64,000 bases of DNA from an uncultured Paracoccaceae bacterium (lineage in GTDB: Bacteria; Pseudomonadota; Alphaproteobacteria; Rhodobacterales; Rhodobacteraceae), in assembly GCA_947503925.1 (NCBI GenBank), contig CANNFQ010000001.1, positions 124,001-188,000 of the forward strand, read 5' to 3'. The notes beneath the pieces are model-generated. The model saw nothing but the letters and a program-made list of their open reading frames with translations, made no database searches and was not told the origin of the DNA. A program made the translations under genes and the position numbers. This document shows positions 63,029 to 64,000 of this stretch, in pieces. Position 1 is the first letter of the stretch. Every line of letters starts with the position of its first letter.

Positions 63029-64000
63029 ATGTCAGGAAATACGGGTGGCCCATGGGGCGGCGGCGGTAACAAAGGATCGGGCGGCGGTGATGATGATGAC
63101 CGTGGCAATGGCGGGCGCAGGCCTGGCAATGATGGTCCAAACATTCCCGAAATTGACGATCTGGTAAACAAGGGGCGCGAACAGTTGCGTGTCCTGATGG
63201 GCGGCGGCGGCAATGGTGGCAACAGACGCGGTTCCGGCGGCGGCGGTGGTGGACCACAGTTGACACGTGGGACCATCGGACTGGGTATTCTGGGCGCGGT
63301 GGCACTTTGGCTCTTTGCGTCGTTTTATACAGTGAAACCCGAAGAACAGTCCGTTGAATTGCTGCTGGGACGCTATAGCCAGACCGGTGGGCCAGGCCTG
63401 AACTTTGCACCCTGGCCGATTGTCAGCCGTGAGGTGATCGCCGTGACCTCCGAACGCAACATCGACATCGGCACCAGCCGGGCAGGCATGGATGCAGGTC
63501 TGATGCTGACCGGTGATGAAAACATCGTTGATATTGATTTCCAGGTTGTGTGGAACATCACCGACCCGCAGAAATATCTGTTCAACCTGGCCAATCCACC
63601 CCAGACGATTGAGGCGGTGGCAGAATCGGCGATGCGCGAAATCATCGCCCAGTCCGAACTGGCACCGATCCTGAACAGGGATCGTGGGGCAATTGCGGAC
63701 AACCTGCGCGAATTGATCCAAAGTACGCTCGACAGCTATGACAGTGGGGTCAACATCATCCGTGTGAACTTTGACAAGGCTGACCCGCCTGATCCGGTGA
63801 TCGAAAGCTTCCGCCTTGTGCAGGACGCGGAACAGGAACGTGACCGGGTGCAGAACGTGGCCGACGCATATGCCAACCGGGTTGTGGCCGAAGCACGCGG
63901 TAACGCCGCACAGATCCTTGAAGAGGCTGAAGGCTATCGTGCTCAGGTCGTCAACGAGGCCGAGGGTGAGGCAAGTCGTTTCTCTGCCGTTTTGACCGAA
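63029..64000 (+). CDS. hflK: FtsH protease modulator HflK, 5' part (runs off the window)
   Basis: The 324 visible residues start at the ATG at 63029. A glycine-rich tail (NTGGPWGGGGNKGSGGGDDD) is followed by one transmembrane helix (GTIGLGILGAVALWLFASFY) and the SPFH/Band 7 domain (YTVKPEEQSVELLLGRYSQT, TGDENIVDIDFQVVWNITDP). A long charged helix at the end (AEGEASRFSAV) is typical. HflKC forms a periplasmic cage around FtsH. hflC would be expected just beyond the window. Confidence 0.94.
   Translation, partial: MSGNTGGPWGGGGNKGSGGGDDDDRGNGGRRPGNDGPNIPEIDDLVNKGREQLRVLMGGGGNGGNRRGSGGGGGGPQLTRGTIGLGILGAVALWLFASFYTVKPEEQSVELLLGRYSQTGGPGLNFAPWPIVSREVIAVTSERNIDIGTSRAGMDAGLMLTGDENIVDIDFQVVWNITDPQKYLFNLANPPQTIEAVAESAMREIIAQSELAPILNRDRGAIADNLRELIQSTLDSYDSGVNIIRVNFDKADPPDPVIESFRLVQDAEQERDRVQNVADAYANRVVAEARGNAAQILEEAEGYRAQVVNEAEGEASRFSAVLTE

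Overview
The window looks like a chromosomal segment of a marine alphaproteobacterium of the Rhodobacteraceae (Roseobacter group; the gene neighbourhoods recall Yoonia/Loktanella-like genomes). This rests on heterotetrameric sarcosine oxidase soxBDAG, the pyrG-secG pair, a DctPQM TRAP transporter, a PuuA-like glutamine synthetase next to a HisPQM-type ABC importer, dispersed palindromes built on TCCCGGA-N5-TCCGGGA, and the moderate-to-high GC content. No rRNA, tRNA, CRISPR array, insertion sequence or prophage was seen. Genes are densely packed and no gap exceeds 300 bases.

Layout. 1-5 kb: 3' truncated homoserine dehydrogenase, a small lipoprotein, a TetR regulator with a palindrome at its start, a small membrane protein, and a TadE/TadE/TadG-like triad without the rest of a tad locus. 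5-13 kb: glutamate dehydrogenase, a Fic-fold protein whose motif has Gln in place of the catalytic His, and soxBDAG. 13-22 kb: a PAP2-type membrane protein, a PuuB-like oxidase, a GFA protein, then a minus-strand ABC importer, PuuA-like ligase and LAS-type metallopeptidase. 22-32 kb: housekeeping genes (rlmJ, pyrG, secG, purA, thiN) with a MipA-type porin, a very acidic protein and a DMT transporter.

33-51 kb is the most interesting part: an apparently complete system for taking up and degrading alginate oligosaccharides. An eight-gene minus-strand operon (47745-38744) encodes an AlgS/AlgM1/AlgM2/AlgQ-like ABC importer, a cytoplasmic PL15 exo-oligoalginate lyase, KdgF, and two candidate DEH reductases of different families (HIBADH type and SDR type). 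KduI, KduD, a DctPQM TRAP transporter, a MATE transporter and two paralogous GntR/FCD regulators flank it. The near-identical operator TRGTATACTAGTY lies upstream of the ABC operon (twice, inverted), of kduI and of the TRAP operon, which suggests one regulon. The locus therefore contains two parallel routes from DEH to KDG (direct reduction, or KduI+KduD) and two importers, possibly one for oligomers and one for monomers.

51-58 kb: Rrf2 and Crp/Fnr regulators, a copper delivery set (SCO1, PCuAC, DUF2946), and a persulfide/sulfide module (DUF2892, ETHE1-like dioxygenase, a DUF442-SQR fusion, SulP). 58-64 kb: L-serine dehydratase, a GST, rpiA, glutathione reductase and a 3' truncated hflK.

Coordinates and starts were read by eye. 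Family assignments come from recognised motifs and remembered homologues, not from searches.
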